The position numbers and the translations under genes were made by a program. From assembly GCA_047404135.1 (NCBI GenBank), contig JBDOIT010000004.1, positions 154,664 through 218,663 on the forward strand: 64,000 nt of DNA, given 5' to 3'. Below, one piece after another: positions 8,858 through 17,929 of this stretch (position 1 is its first letter; each line of letters starts with the position of its first letter). The stretch is from JAHZKS01 sp047404135 (GTDB taxonomy: Bacteria > Pseudomonadota > Alphaproteobacteria > Rickettsiales > JABSSG01). The notes beneath the pieces are model-generated. The model had not been told where the DNA came from. It did not search any database and worked only from the letters and a program-made list of their open reading frames with translations.

Positions 8858-10300
8858 ATGCCAAAAAAAAGCAATAAACCCAAGAGTAGAGTGCTATTAG
8901 ACAGACCTCTAAGTTGGCTAGAATTTTCAGAGAATGGCATAGATATAGCTGTATTGCTGGAAGGAGTTATATCGGACACAGTATCTCTGGCAGGACATGC
9001 CTCTGCTTCCCTAGATGTGATATACTATGGGCTATCCAGAGGGATTCGAAAAGCAGGAGAAAGGGACTTAGCCCAACGTGCGGCAAAAGACAGAGAGGCT
9101 CTCTCCAAAGACGTATGTGAGAAAGCAGAATCACTTATAGAAAAAAATTTGAAACGCCACTCTGCCGCTGCTTGGACAAAAGCAAAGAAAGATTTTACAC
9201 AAACATATGAAACTAAAAAGAAAAGTATAGAGGAAACCAAACTCCTCTCCACAGACATTCCCGAAAGAATTCTTTCATATGATGTTGGCGGATACAACGT
9301 GCTTGAATCTGTTGTACAAAAACACTTAAATGACCCTCACTCATCGGAATCACGAAAGTTACCTATAAGAGCGCTATCAGATGCTCTAGATGAATTTAAA
9401 TCTTACTCGCAAGCAGGCACCGCAGAACTTCTTTCTAAATTATCCCTAGCTTCAGAAAAAGTTGGCTCTTCTTTATATGAATCTTCTATGAGCATGTTGA
9501 GCGAAGAAGCATTAGAATTAGCTGGATTATCTGCACTCGCACAAAGAGTAATGAAGAAGAATCTCGCTGTAGTGGATTCCGTCTTTAGTGGTGAACAACC
9601 TATCTTATCATACATAACAACCACAGCTGCAGGCCCCGTGGCTTGGTTGGCCAAGACTAAAAAACATAGATTTGCACTAGCTGGATTATATGACGGCTTA
9701 AAAACACCACAAAAACCACCACAAAAAACACATCGAAAACCTAATGCACAAAAGCGCTATGATGAAAAAATTCAACGAAGAAAGACTGTAGATGTATATG
9801 GGTCCTACACCCCAAGCTTTCTTGACACTCTAAAGCATAAGTCTGGATGGAATGAGTGGCGCTCAGCATACGATATAGTAAAAGAAAGCTACGAAAAAAC
9901 GGACGAAAAAGTAGACAAAGGTATGGATAGCTTGTTACTAAAAAGCACACTAAAAGCTACATCACAAGAGAATTTGGAATTGAGAAATGCGTTAAAACAT
10001 CATGAACCAGAGTTGCATAGGGCTTTTTCTTACTATGACCAAATTAGAGCTGTATCAACAGCATCTCATATGTGGTTAGATGCAAATATATACAGATCTT
10101 CGCGCTATCTTGGTTCTGCAGCAAGAAAAGCAGCAGAGTGGCTTTCAAGTGGCTCAGCTTCTTCATTGCAGGGAGATCAGGCCTTCCAGGCTGCAGCAGA
10201 AGGGCTTAAGTCTGCAAAATTCACTAAAAAACCAAGACAACATCCCGCGGCCAAAGGAAAACACACAAAACAACATCAACGGAAAGGATTTAAGAGATGA
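8858..10300 (+). CDS. Unrecognised 480-residue protein, first of an overlapping pair
   Basis: I do not recognise this protein. The ATG at 8858 gives 480 residues; a TTG 18 bp upstream is possible but less likely. It is mostly predicted helix, alternating charged and alanine/serine-rich stretches, with no signal peptide or clear membrane span. A proline/lysine-rich linker (TPQKPPQKTHRKPNAQKR, about residues 285-305) splits it in two, and the C-terminus is very basic and His/Gln/Lys-rich. Base composition looks less AT-rich than the neighbouring island. It overlaps the next gene by 4 bp (ATGA), so the two are probably translated together. A host-directed or lineage-specific role is possible but unproven. 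Confidence 0.7.
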   Translation: MPKKSNKPKSRVLLDRPLSWLEFSENGIDIAVLLEGVISDTVSLAGHASASLDVIYYGLSRGIRKAGERDLAQRAAKDREALSKDVCEKAESLIEKNLKRHSAAAWTKAKKDFTQTYETKKKSIEETKLLSTDIPERILSYDVGGYNVLESVVQKHLNDPHSSESRKLPIRALSDALDEFKSYSQAGTAELLSKLSLASEKVGSSLYESSMSMLSEEALELAGLSALAQRVMKKNLAVVDSVFSGEQPILSYITTTAAGPVAWLAKTKKHRFALAGLYDGLKTPQKPPQKTHRKPNAQKRYDEKIQRRKTVDVYGSYTPSFLDTLKHKSGWNEWRSAYDIVKESYEKTDEKVDKGMDSLLLKSTLKATSQENLELRNALKHHEPELHRAFSYYDQIRAVSTASHMWLDANIYRSSRYLGSAARKAAEWLSSGSASSLQGDQAFQAAAEGLKSAKFTKKPRQHPAAKGKHTKQHQRKGFKR

Positions 10301-10662
10301 GCGTAGAAACAGAAGAAATGTTTGAAATCAAACTTAACACTCTAGAGACACTCTTTGTTGAATCTGCAACTGGTGGGATATCTATATTTATTACCTTGGC
10401 ACTCTCAGAGGATGATAAAGGAGCAAATGAAACTATGATCAATAATTTTCGTCAACTCTTTGCAAGTCATCTCTCTGGAGATGAGTTAGACCATCATATA
10501 AAAAACATACAAGAGATCCGAGCGCTTGCTCTCCAAGACGAAACATTGATGACTTCCCTGGAAGATAGAATAAATACAATCTCTACAAGCATTGCTACAA
10601 ATTTGGTAGTTGATGAAGAAAAACTAATGCTTACAGGAGACCTAAAAACAAAAGAAGACTAA
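10297..10662 (+). CDS. Unrecognised 121-residue acidic protein, second of the pair
   Basis: The start codon overlaps the stop of the preceding gene (ATGA), a typical coupled arrangement. The 121-residue product is acidic and apparently all helical, with no signal peptide, membrane span or cysteine. I do not recognise a family. A small acidic protein encoded directly after a large basic-tailed one could be a partner or a secretion-chaperone-like protein. That is inference from size, charge and coupling only. No terminator is obvious before the tRNA-Asn gene 96 bp downstream. Confidence 0.65.
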   Translation: MSVETEEMFEIKLNTLETLFVESATGGISIFITLALSEDDKGANETMINNFRQLFASHLSGDELDHHIKNIQEIRALALQDETLMTSLEDRINTISTSIATNLVVDEEKLMLTGDLKTKED

Positions 10663-10758
10663 TTCTTACCCTACTCATATAAATTAAAAAACATTTTTTT
10701 TCAAAAACAACTGGAATAGAACCTAAATCTTTGATATACAAGTGCAGTCTAAGAATGT

Positions 10759-10833
10759 TCCTCGGTAGCTCAGTGGTAGAGCAAACGACTGTTAATCGTT
10801 CGGTCGCTGGTTCGAATCCGGCCCGGGGAGCCA
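10759..10833 (+). tRNA. tRNA-Asn (anticodon GTT)
   Basis: The cloverleaf is complete. The acceptor strands TCCTCGG and CCGGGGA pair, the D arm is AGCTCAGTGGTAGAGC, the anticodon stem-loop is AACGA-CTGTTAA-TCGTT with GTT at the anticodon positions, the T arm contains GGTTCGAATCC, and CCA is encoded. An AT-rich accessory block begins about 290 bp downstream, and tRNA 3' ends are common integration sites. No copy of the tRNA 3' end was found at the far side of that block. Confidence 0.97.
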
Positions 10834-11120
10834 GTCCGCACGGCTGGACAAATTAACCATCATGTCAAGGGGTTGCGCAAGGCATACTCTAGTTTTGCAC
10901 CCTTTAAAGAAAGGTTTGAATCTTGAAATTTACCCAATTTTAATACCTATAGAGTATATTAAGTCAACAGTGGATAAAATGGCACTAATCAATAAAACAT
11001 CCTTTTTGAGGAGAACGAGTTAAAGTTAATTCTTGAATTACTAAAAAAGATAACTTACTAAGCTTACTCAAGGGCTTTTTGTCTAAGGTTAAAATAATAA
11101 ACCTATAACTTTTAGTAAAA

Positions 11121-11999
11121 ATGAGAAATGAATTAACATACAACACTCTGTTTTTTGGTTACGGATATGTTTCTCAGTATTTCTGCAAATCTTACCATTT
11201 AGATAACTTTATCCTTTCCGCTTCAGTTCATCGCTCAAAAGAAAAATATTTTAAAACTCCACACAACATAGAAACTGTTAATTTTCTGGAAATCGATGGT
11301 TTTGTTCTGGATGATTACAATCATTTTATTATCTCTATACCGCCATTTTATCAATTAAAAACAGACGTTATACTTGATAAATTTTATGACTATTTCCTGC
11401 ATCGTAAAACCCCATATAAATTAATATATCTTTCTGCAACTTCAGTATATGGAGATCATGAGGGCAAAAGAGTTCAAGAAGATTCAGACCTCAGAGCTGA
11501 TTCTAGCAATGGTCTAGCAAGAATATCATGTGAAAATAAATATCTTGAATTACAAAAAAATGAATTGGCTAATATTATTATACTAAGACTGTCCGGAATT
11601 TATGGAGATAAACGAAATACCATACTAGCAATCTACAATAAAGAAATTACCCAAAATAAACTATCCAACAGAATGATTTCTCGCACCCATGTTGCAGATA
11701 TTGCATCTATCATTAAAAATGTTGTGCTATCATCAAAAATCAAGAATCAGATCTTTAATGTTTCTGATAATAACCCGTGTCCAACAAATGAGGTTAATAA
11801 TTATATTTGCGAAGAATTGTTAAAAATAAATAAATTATCAATTGGAAGTTATTTAAAAGAATCTAGACATTCTTCATTTTCCCTGGATAATAAGATTGTT
11901 GATAATATAAAACTCAAGAAAACACTAAATTATGAGTTTATATTCCCTTCATATAAAGAGGGGTTAAAGCAAATTTTTAAGCAATTAAATTTAATCTAG
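11121..11999 (+). CDS. NAD(P)-dependent epimerase/dehydratase-like protein (YeeZ-like atypical SDR)
   Basis: The 292-residue product has a degenerate Rossmann nucleotide loop (FFGYGYVSQY, residues 11-20), a YLSATSVYGDHEG segment (about 107-119) matching the SDR active-site strand, and LRLSGIYGDKRNTI, typical of extended or atypical SDRs such as YeeZ. The catalytic YxxxK is not obvious, so the protein may bind nucleotide without standard dehydrogenase activity. It is the first gene after tRNA-Asn and lies 8 bp upstream of the SOUL gene. It shares the strong A/T bias and lysine/isoleucine/asparagine-rich composition of the island. The substrate is unknown. Confidence 0.75.
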   Translation: MRNELTYNTLFFGYGYVSQYFCKSYHLDNFILSASVHRSKEKYFKTPHNIETVNFLEIDGFVLDDYNHFIISIPPFYQLKTDVILDKFYDYFLHRKTPYKLIYLSATSVYGDHEGKRVQEDSDLRADSSNGLARISCENKYLELQKNELANIIILRLSGIYGDKRNTILAIYNKEITQNKLSNRMISRTHVADIASIIKNVVLSSKIKNQIFNVSDNNPCPTNEVNNYICEELLKINKLSIGSYLKESRHSSFSLDNKIVDNIKLKKTLNYEFIFPSYKEGLKQIFKQLNLI

Positions 12000-12007
12000 A
12001 TGAAGCA

Positions 12008-12565
12008 ATGAAAAAAATATTATCCTTGATCTTGCTAACAATCCCAAATATTGCAATGTCTTATGAAACTGCAAAGTATGAAGTTGTCAAAGTAATCTCT
12101 GACAAAATAGAAATAAGAGAGTATACCCATATGACTTTAGCAACTATATCAACAGATGATAAGTCTCAAAATAATAATTTTAGAACTCTATTTAAATTCA
12201 TCTCTGGAGACAACGAGCAAGAACAAGAGATAAGCATGACAACTCCTGTTTTCAGGCAAAATATTAGAAACAAGCGATCTATGTCCTTTGTAATGCCTGA
12301 TAGATTTTCCAAGGGTTCTATTCCAAAACCAAACAATAAAGATATTAAAATTAAACTTTTAGAAAATGCTAAATTTATTGTAATCAGATTTTCTGGAAGG
12401 TCTGTAGATAGGAATTTCAATAAATACCAGAAAGCTCTAGAAAGAGCCGTTGAAGAAAATGCTCTAAAGGCTGATTTGAAAAATCCAATTAATGCCTATT
12501 ATAATGCACCATGGACAATACCTTTCTTAAAAAGAAACGAGGTATTATTTAGGCTAAATCAGTAA
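12008..12565 (+). CDS. SOUL-family haem-binding protein, exported
   Basis: The 185-residue protein starts with a signal peptide (KKILSLILLTIPNIAMS, likely cut near residue 18). It then shows the SOUL/HBP fold: YEVVKVISDKIEIREY, a central ISMTTPVF motif (about residue 78) characteristic of the family, SFVMPDRF, and a C-terminal YNAPWTIPFLKRNEV segment. SOUL proteins bind haem or tetrapyrroles; the export signal suggests a periplasmic place. In other bacteria this gene commonly accompanies the COG2907/DUF1365/cfa cluster, as it does here 69 bp upstream of the FAD gene. Its biochemical role is not established. Confidence 0.9.
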   Translation: MKKILSLILLTIPNIAMSYETAKYEVVKVISDKIEIREYTHMTLATISTDDKSQNNNFRTLFKFISGDNEQEQEISMTTPVFRQNIRNKRSMSFVMPDRFSKGSIPKPNNKDIKIKLLENAKFIVIRFSGRSVDRNFNKYQKALERAVEENALKADLKNPINAYYNAPWTIPFLKRNEVLFRLNQ

Positions 12566-12634
12566 TATCCTTCCAATCGCCCTGGAGATTAGGTGTAAAA
12601 AAATGAAATAATAAATTTATCTAAATTATAAATA

Positions 12635-13894
12635 ATGAAGATAGCAATAATAGGATCAGGAATATCAGGCTTGTCTTGCGCTTGGTTACTCAATAAAAAG
12701 TATGACATAACCCTATTTGAGAAAAATGACTACCTAGGAGGTCACTCTAATACAGAATCCATTTCTTATAGTGGTAAAAAAGTATCTGTTGATACTGGTT
12801 TTATTGTTTTTAATTTTAAAACTTACCCAAATTTCAAAGCTTTCCTTGACTTACTCGGGGTTAAAATTGCCAAAAGCAATATGTCATTTGGAATTAAAAA
12901 TCTAGATAATGGTTTTGAATATAGTGGCAATAATATATATAGTCTTTTTGCTCAGAAAAAGAATCTTTTCAATCTTAAATTCTTAAAAATGCTTAAGGAT
13001 ATTATAAAATTTAACAAAAACGCAATTAAACTTATTGAAGGCGGTGGTGGTATAAAAGACAAAACTTTGAATGAATTTATTGATAAACTAAAACTTGGTG
13101 AGTATTTTAAAAATTATTACCTTTTTCCAATGGCAGGAGCTATTTGGAGCTGCCCACTTGAATTGATCAAAAACTATCCTGCCAAAACTTTTCTGCTTTT
13201 TTTTTACAATCACGGTCTTTTGACTGTCAAAAATCAGCCTCAGTGGCATACGATTGATGGAGGATCAAAAGAATACGTTAAAAAGATGAGTGAAAGCTTT
13301 AATGATAAAATCAAGCTAGGGTGCAGAATTGTCAAGTCAGAAAAAGCAGGAGAGAAAATTATCTTAACTGACGATAAGCGTAAGAATTATGAATTTGATC
13401 ATGTAATCTTTGCTTCTCACGCAGATCAAACTTACAAAATAATCTCAGACAAAACCAAAAAAGAGAAGAAGATTTTATCAAAAGTAAAATATAGTAAAAA
13501 TATTGCCGTTCTACACAAAGATAAAAATCAGATGCCAGAAAATGAAAAGGCTTGGGCGAGTTGGGTTTACCTATCTAAGAAGGCGATAAACAAGGTTTCA
13601 CTTAGCTACTGGATGAATAATTTACAAAAAATAGATCATTCACGACCTCTATTTGTCACTTTAAATCCAATTGAGAAAATTAATAAAAAGGATATTTTTG
13701 GTGAATATGAGTATGAACATCCAATTTTTGATAGTGGAGCTGTTGATGCTCAAGAAAATTTAACCACAATACAAGGCAAAAGGAATATCTGGTTTTGTGG
13801 TGCCTGGACAAAATATGGCTTCCATGAAGATGGTTTAAATTCAGCAATTAATGTTGCGCAGCAATTTGGAATAGAGGCGCCATGGAAAAGATGA
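12635..13894 (+). CDS. FAD-dependent amine-oxidase-like oxidoreductase (COG2907 type)
   Basis: The 419-residue flavoprotein has the dinucleotide-binding start IAIIGSGISGLSCAW (residues 3-17), the second FAD motif LFEKNDYLGGHSNT (27-40), the VDTGFIVFN segment and the C-terminal FAD motif NIWFCGAWTKYGFHEDGLNSA (about 387-408). WHTIDGGSKEYV is typical of this group, which is related to phytoene desaturases and amine oxidases. In free-living bacteria it sits with DUF1365 and cfa in light- and singlet-oxygen-induced operons. A lipid desaturase or oxidase role is plausible but not shown here. It overlaps DUF1365 by 13 bp. Confidence 0.88.
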   Translation: MKIAIIGSGISGLSCAWLLNKKYDITLFEKNDYLGGHSNTESISYSGKKVSVDTGFIVFNFKTYPNFKAFLDLLGVKIAKSNMSFGIKNLDNGFEYSGNNIYSLFAQKKNLFNLKFLKMLKDIIKFNKNAIKLIEGGGGIKDKTLNEFIDKLKLGEYFKNYYLFPMAGAIWSCPLELIKNYPAKTFLLFFYNHGLLTVKNQPQWHTIDGGSKEYVKKMSESFNDKIKLGCRIVKSEKAGEKIILTDDKRKNYEFDHVIFASHADQTYKIISDKTKKEKKILSKVKYSKNIAVLHKDKNQMPENEKAWASWVYLSKKAINKVSLSYWMNNLQKIDHSRPLFVTLNPIEKINKKDIFGEYEYEHPIFDSGAVDAQENLTTIQGKRNIWFCGAWTKYGFHEDGLNSAINVAQQFGIEAPWKR

Positions 13895-14667
13895 TAAAAA
13901 AGCCCTTGTTAATTAAGGGCGACATTATGCACCATAGGTTCTTTCCTAAAAAGAATCATTTTAACTATAAGAGCACATATATTTCTTTTCCTATATCCCA
14001 AAAAGTGCAGCTTAAGAAATCCCTATTTTCACTGGGTAAGTTCAATTTATTTGGATTCTATAATTCTGATTATGGAAACAAAGATGCAGGAGACCTTAGG
14101 GGTTGGCTTGATACGATTCTAAAAGAAAACAATATTAATAATATACAGAAAATTATCCTAGTTACACATCCAAGAGTTGTTGGGTACGCCTTTAACCCTG
14201 TCAGCTTTTGGCTATGCCTTGATGATAAAAATCAATTAATTGCAGTACTCAGCGAGGTCAATAATACTTGTGGACAAAAACACAATTACCTTTGCTTTAA
14301 AGATGGATTAAAGCCAATAGAGTCAAATGATTGGATTGAAACAAAAAAAGAATTTTATGTTTCCCCTTTTATAAAAATTAAAGGAGAATATAAATTCCGA
14401 TTCGAATATAAAGAAGATAGTATGAGTTTTTATATTAACTATCTAGTGAAGGACAAACTACAGCTGAGCACTTTACTAAAATGCAATTTTCAGGAATTTA
14501 GCAGTAAGAACTTATTAGTTAGCTTTCTAAAGATGCCCTTTCTTGCTTTCAAGACAGTCATATTAATTCACTATCAAGCTATAAAATTATACTTCAAATC
14601 TATCAAATATTATAAATGCCCTGAGGCGTTAAAGAAAAATACAACTATCACAAAACATGAAAAATAG
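13882..14667 (+). CDS. DUF1365 domain protein
   Basis: The 261-residue protein has the family signature: GDIMHHRFFPKKNHFNYKS near the N-terminus (about residues 14-32), LVTHPRVVGYAFNPVSFW (about 92-110) and a NNTCGQKHNY segment (about 127-136). DUF1365 proteins have no assigned reaction; they are nearly always encoded with a COG2907 flavoprotein and a Cfa-like methyltransferase, exactly as here. There are overlaps of 13 bp with the upstream gene and 11 bp with the downstream gene, so it is part of a tightly coupled operon. No signal peptide is apparent. Confidence 0.9.
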   Translation: MEKMIKKPLLIKGDIMHHRFFPKKNHFNYKSTYISFPISQKVQLKKSLFSLGKFNLFGFYNSDYGNKDAGDLRGWLDTILKENNINNIQKIILVTHPRVVGYAFNPVSFWLCLDDKNQLIAVLSEVNNTCGQKHNYLCFKDGLKPIESNDWIETKKEFYVSPFIKIKGEYKFRFEYKEDSMSFYINYLVKDKLQLSTLLKCNFQEFSSKNLLVSFLKMPFLAFKTVILIHYQAIKLYFKSIKYYKCPEALKKNTTITKHEK

Positions 14668-15805
14668 AATCTTTAAGCATCTAGATAAGGCCAACCGCGG
14701 CTACTTAATTATAAGCAACCCATGTGGCAACGAAATAGATATTGGTGATAAAAGCAGCAATATTAAAGCAGATATTAAAATAAATGATTGGGCTCTGATC
14801 GATTTGGTCTTATCAAAAGGTGATATTGGTTTTGGTGAAGGTTATATAAAGGGTCTTTTTACTACCAGCAATTTAGCTAACCTTCTTTTATTTATCTCTT
14901 TAAACCAAAAGAAACTAGAGCCTTTATTTCATAGCAATATTTTATATTCAGCTTTTTTTGGAATCAAGAATCTATTTAGAAAGAATAGCATTAAGGGCAG
15001 CAAAAAGAATATCGAGTATCATTATGATTTAGGAAATGATTTCTATTCAGCGTGGCTCGATGATTCAATGAGTTATTCATCAGGAATATTTTGCAAAGAA
15101 GATTGCCTATTAAAGTCCCAAATCAATAAATATCATAGAATTCTAGGACAAATCAATCAAAATGGATCGGGCATTCTAGAAATAGGGTGCGGCTGGGGCG
15201 GTTTCATCAATGAGGCTCACAATAAGGGTTACAACGTAAGGGGCTTAACCTTGTCAAATGAGCAGAAGATATATAGCGAACAATTAATAAAAGATAAGAA
15301 GTTAAATGCCCATATTGCTTTGCAGGATTATAGGATGGAGCAGGGTAAGTTTGATAATATAGTCTCGATTGAAATGTTTGAGGCGGTTGGTAAAAAATAT
15401 TGGGATGATTATTTCATCAAGATCAAAGAATGTTTAAAAAAAGAAGGAAGAGCTGTGGTGCAAACTATTGCAATAGGAGATGAATTTTATAAAAAATATC
15501 TAAAAACTTCTGACTACATCAGGGAATATATCTTTCCTGGAGGGTTCTTGCCATCTCCATCTATTTTCAATAAGTTGGCTAATAGTCATGGCCTTCATGT
15601 AGTTGATGAGTTTGGGTTTGGTGAATCTTATGCTAAAACTTTATTGAAATGGCTAGATAATTTCAATAAAGCACAAAGTAAAGTTATGAATTTAGGGTAC
15701 AATCAAGAATTTATTAGAAAATGGCAGTTTTACTTAGCTTATTGTGCAGCTGGCTTTAAGTCAAAAAGAACTGATGTAATTCAATATTCACTGGCGCATG
15801 CTTAA
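14657..15805 (+). CDS. Cyclopropane-fatty-acyl-phospholipid synthase family methyltransferase
   Basis: The 382-residue enzyme has an N-terminal lipid-binding domain (about 1-110) and a SAM methyltransferase domain. Motifs are YHYDLGNDFYSAWLDDSMSYS (about 116-136), the SAM loop LEIGCGWGGF (about 173-182), and EMFEAVGKKYW (about 238). The family transfers a methyl group from SAM to the double bond of membrane lipids; relatives in this neighbourhood act in furan or other modified fatty acid synthesis in Rhodobacter. I therefore leave open whether the product is a cyclopropane, a branched or a furan fatty acid. It overlaps DUF1365 by 11 bp and the downstream remnant by 8 bp. Confidence 0.88.
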   Translation: MKNRIFKHLDKANRGYLIISNPCGNEIDIGDKSSNIKADIKINDWALIDLVLSKGDIGFGEGYIKGLFTTSNLANLLLFISLNQKKLEPLFHSNILYSAFFGIKNLFRKNSIKGSKKNIEYHYDLGNDFYSAWLDDSMSYSSGIFCKEDCLLKSQINKYHRILGQINQNGSGILEIGCGWGGFINEAHNKGYNVRGLTLSNEQKIYSEQLIKDKKLNAHIALQDYRMEQGKFDNIVSIEMFEAVGKKYWDDYFIKIKECLKKEGRAVVQTIAIGDEFYKKYLKTSDYIREYIFPGGFLPSPSIFNKLANSHGLHVVDEFGFGESYAKTLLKWLDNFNKAQSKVMNLGYNQEFIRKWQFYLAYCAAGFKSKRTDVIQYSLAHA

Positions 15806-16159
15806 AATAATAGCTCTATTTCTGCATTAATATTACCTGTAACTGAAAGGGATTATTTTCTACACGAAGAGTTTGGTTATAAAATTTGCAAGCATCCTAA
15901 ATTTACCTTTTTACCACTGAAAGAATATGATTTTTATTTATGTGATAATGATAAAGATTTTTTATATCCAGAAGTTAAAAAAAGTGATGTAATTAAGTCT
16001 AAATACAACAAAAATGGGGTTATCAGTTTTTACCACAATGAATCTTTAACAGAAAAAACGACTTAAGAAAAATTCTCAAAAATATTCTTAGGTATCTGGC
16101 TTTACAAAGATAATAAGTACAAATCAATGACAAAAGATTTATTTAGGAAAAATGAGTAA
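15798..16159 (+). pseudogene. Chalcone-isomerase-like protein remnant
   Basis: An ATG at 15798 overlaps the methyltransferase stop and opens MLKIIALFL, a signal-peptide-like start that hits a stop at 15828. The reading continues in another frame (same frame as the upstream gene) with no stop until TAA at 16064. In the same frame after that stop it reads EKFSKIFLGIWLY and ends at 16159, overlapping the next start. The part from YPEVKKSDVI through GVISFYHNESL to IFLGIWL matches the C-terminus of chalcone-isomerase-like proteins found in this operon type in other bacteria. The middle is too short, so a deletion is likely. Evidence of decay: one frameshift, one stop, one deletion. Confidence 0.7.
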
Positions 16160-17381
16160 AATTAATAATACAAATCTAATATCATATTCTCTGCTTGCTT
16201 TCTGCCTGTCCTCTATTGGTCTACCTATATATATTTATCTACCAAACTATTACGCTGATAATTTTGCTGTTAGCTTAAAAACTATGGCTGTTATTTTATT
16301 GGTTACTCGATTAGTTGATACTATCCAGGATCCAATATTTGGGATAGTAAGCGACAAATTACCTCATTTAAAAAAGAAAATAATATGCTTTTTCTCCCCA
16401 TTACTTGGCATTTCATTTTTATTACTATTTTACCCCCTAGCTACTTCCAATATAGAATTATGGCTAACTATATCACTAATTGCTACATACAGTATCTTTA
16501 GCATAATTTATATCAACTATCAGTCATATGCAGTGGCTTTTAGTAGTGATTACCATCTAAAAACCAAAATCATTTCATATCGTGAAGTTTCTTTTATTCT
16601 TGGAATAATCTTCTCCGCTGCTAGCCCAGCAATTTTATTTAAATATTTTAGCGAGACCGACTCCTTTTTTTTTATTGGATTGGTTTATTTGGCTCTAATC
16701 ATTATATTTGCTACCATATTCTATTTTCAGGCTCCTAGAAATAATTATCAAAGCAAAGTCAATAAAGGTGCCCTTAAGAAGATATTGCACAAACCAATTT
16801 TACGAAAATACTGTGTGATATTTTTACTCAACGCCATATCGTCATCGATTCCCGCAGTTCTAATATTATTTTTTGTTGAGAATGTCATCAACGCTAAACA
16901 TTTGCTGGGCATGTTCTTGCTTCTGTATTTCTTTGGATTGCTGCTTGGGGTTATGCTATGGACAAAATTATCTAAAATATTAAATGACAAAATTAAAACT
17001 TTTGTACTCTCAATCACATCCACAGTTTTTATATTTGGCTGGTGTTATTTTTTGGGCGAAGGAGACATATTGTTGTATGGCGTTATTTGTATTTTATCTG
17101 GAATTGGATTTGGCGGAGACTTTGCTTTATCATATTCAATCTTAACCGACCTTATTCAGAAACATAATCTGCAAAATTATGAAACAACTATATTTGGAAT
17201 CACAAATTTTATTATAAAAATCTCATTAACTCTAGCTTCATCTGCCTTAATCTACTTCATTGGAGCTCTTGAAAATGATCCGTATAATAAAAAGCAATTT
17301 ATTTCTTTTTCTTATGCATTACTTCCTATAGTCTTTAGAAGTTACGCAGCATTTATTCTTTATAAAAACTTTAAAAAGTGA
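16152..17381 (+). CDS. MFS_2 (GPH-like) membrane transporter
   Basis: The 409-residue protein has about 12 hydrophobic spans and an early VTRLVDTIQDPIFGIVSDKLP motif (about residues 50-70). This is the conserved loop of the glycoside-pentoside-hexuronide/MelB branch, whose acidic residues are cation ligands. The substrate is unknown. In the free-living version of this operon a similar transporter follows the cfa and chalcone-isomerase-like genes. It starts 8 bp before the end of the decayed chalcone-isomerase-like gene and overlaps DUF3833 by 4 bp, so it is still in the operon. It appears intact. Confidence 0.85.
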   Translation: MSKINNTNLISYSLLAFCLSSIGLPIYIYLPNYYADNFAVSLKTMAVILLVTRLVDTIQDPIFGIVSDKLPHLKKKIICFFSPLLGISFLLLFYPLATSNIELWLTISLIATYSIFSIIYINYQSYAVAFSSDYHLKTKIISYREVSFILGIIFSAASPAILFKYFSETDSFFFIGLVYLALIIIFATIFYFQAPRNNYQSKVNKGALKKILHKPILRKYCVIFLLNAISSSIPAVLILFFVENVINAKHLLGMFLLLYFFGLLLGVMLWTKLSKILNDKIKTFVLSITSTVFIFGWCYFLGEGDILLYGVICILSGIGFGGDFALSYSILTDLIQKHNLQNYETTIFGITNFIIKISLTLASSALIYFIGALENDPYNKKQFISFSYALLPIVFRSYAAFILYKNFKK

Positions 17382-17929
17382 TGACTAAAAAAACTTTATT
17401 TAAATCAATCTCAATTATTTTATTATCTATGTCTCTATTTTCATGCTCAATCATTAATCCAAAAGATTACAAAGAAAATAACCCTAAATTAGATATTAGA
17501 AGCTATCTCAATGGAAAAGTAAAAGCTTGGGGAATATTAGAGGATCGAAGCGAAAAAGTTACTAGGCGCTTCACTGTAGAAATGGAAGGAAAATGGAGTG
17601 GCAATGAAGGAGTTTTAGAGGAACATTTTACTTTTGATGATGGAGAGAAGAGTAAAAGAATATGGACAATAAAATTCAGCGATGATCATCATTTTACAGC
17701 ATCTGCTGGTGATGTAATTGGTGTAGCAAAGGGTTCTCAGTATGGCAATGCTTTGCAAATGGAGTATGTTCTAGATCTTGAAGTTGACAAAAAGAAGAAC
17801 ACCAGATACAAAGTAACTTTAGATGATTGGATGTATCTTTTAGATGATAACACTTTAGTAAATAAATCTACAATCAAGAAATTTGGTATTACCTTTGGTA
17901 AGTTGACAATATTTTTCCAAAAAAAATAA
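17378..17929 (+). CDS. DUF3833 lipoprotein
   Basis: The 183-residue product begins with a lipoprotein signal peptide ending in the lipobox LFSC (cysteine about residue 23). The mature part has the DUF3833 features: YLNGKVKAWGILEDRSEKVTRRFTV (about 44-68), an ExHFxFDDGEK segment and a RIWTIKF strand, then DDWMYLLDDNTLVNKSTIKKFGI near the C-terminus. The fold is probably a lipocalin-like barrel. The role is unknown, but the family travels with cfa/DUF1365/COG2907. The start overlaps the MFS stop (ATGA), and the next gene starts directly after its stop. Confidence 0.9.
   Translation: MMTKKTLFKSISIILLSMSLFSCSIINPKDYKENNPKLDIRSYLNGKVKAWGILEDRSEKVTRRFTVEMEGKWSGNEGVLEEHFTFDDGEKSKRIWTIKFSDDHHFTASAGDVIGVAKGSQYGNALQMEYVLDLEVDKKKNTRYKVTLDDWMYLLDDNTLVNKSTIKKFGITFGKLTIFFQKK

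Noticed and set aside
10862..11023. A 53-codon ATG open frame between tRNA-Asn and the epimerase gene.
   Set aside because: No family resemblance, no clear ribosome binding site and a length expected by chance; kept only as part of the island-junction observation.
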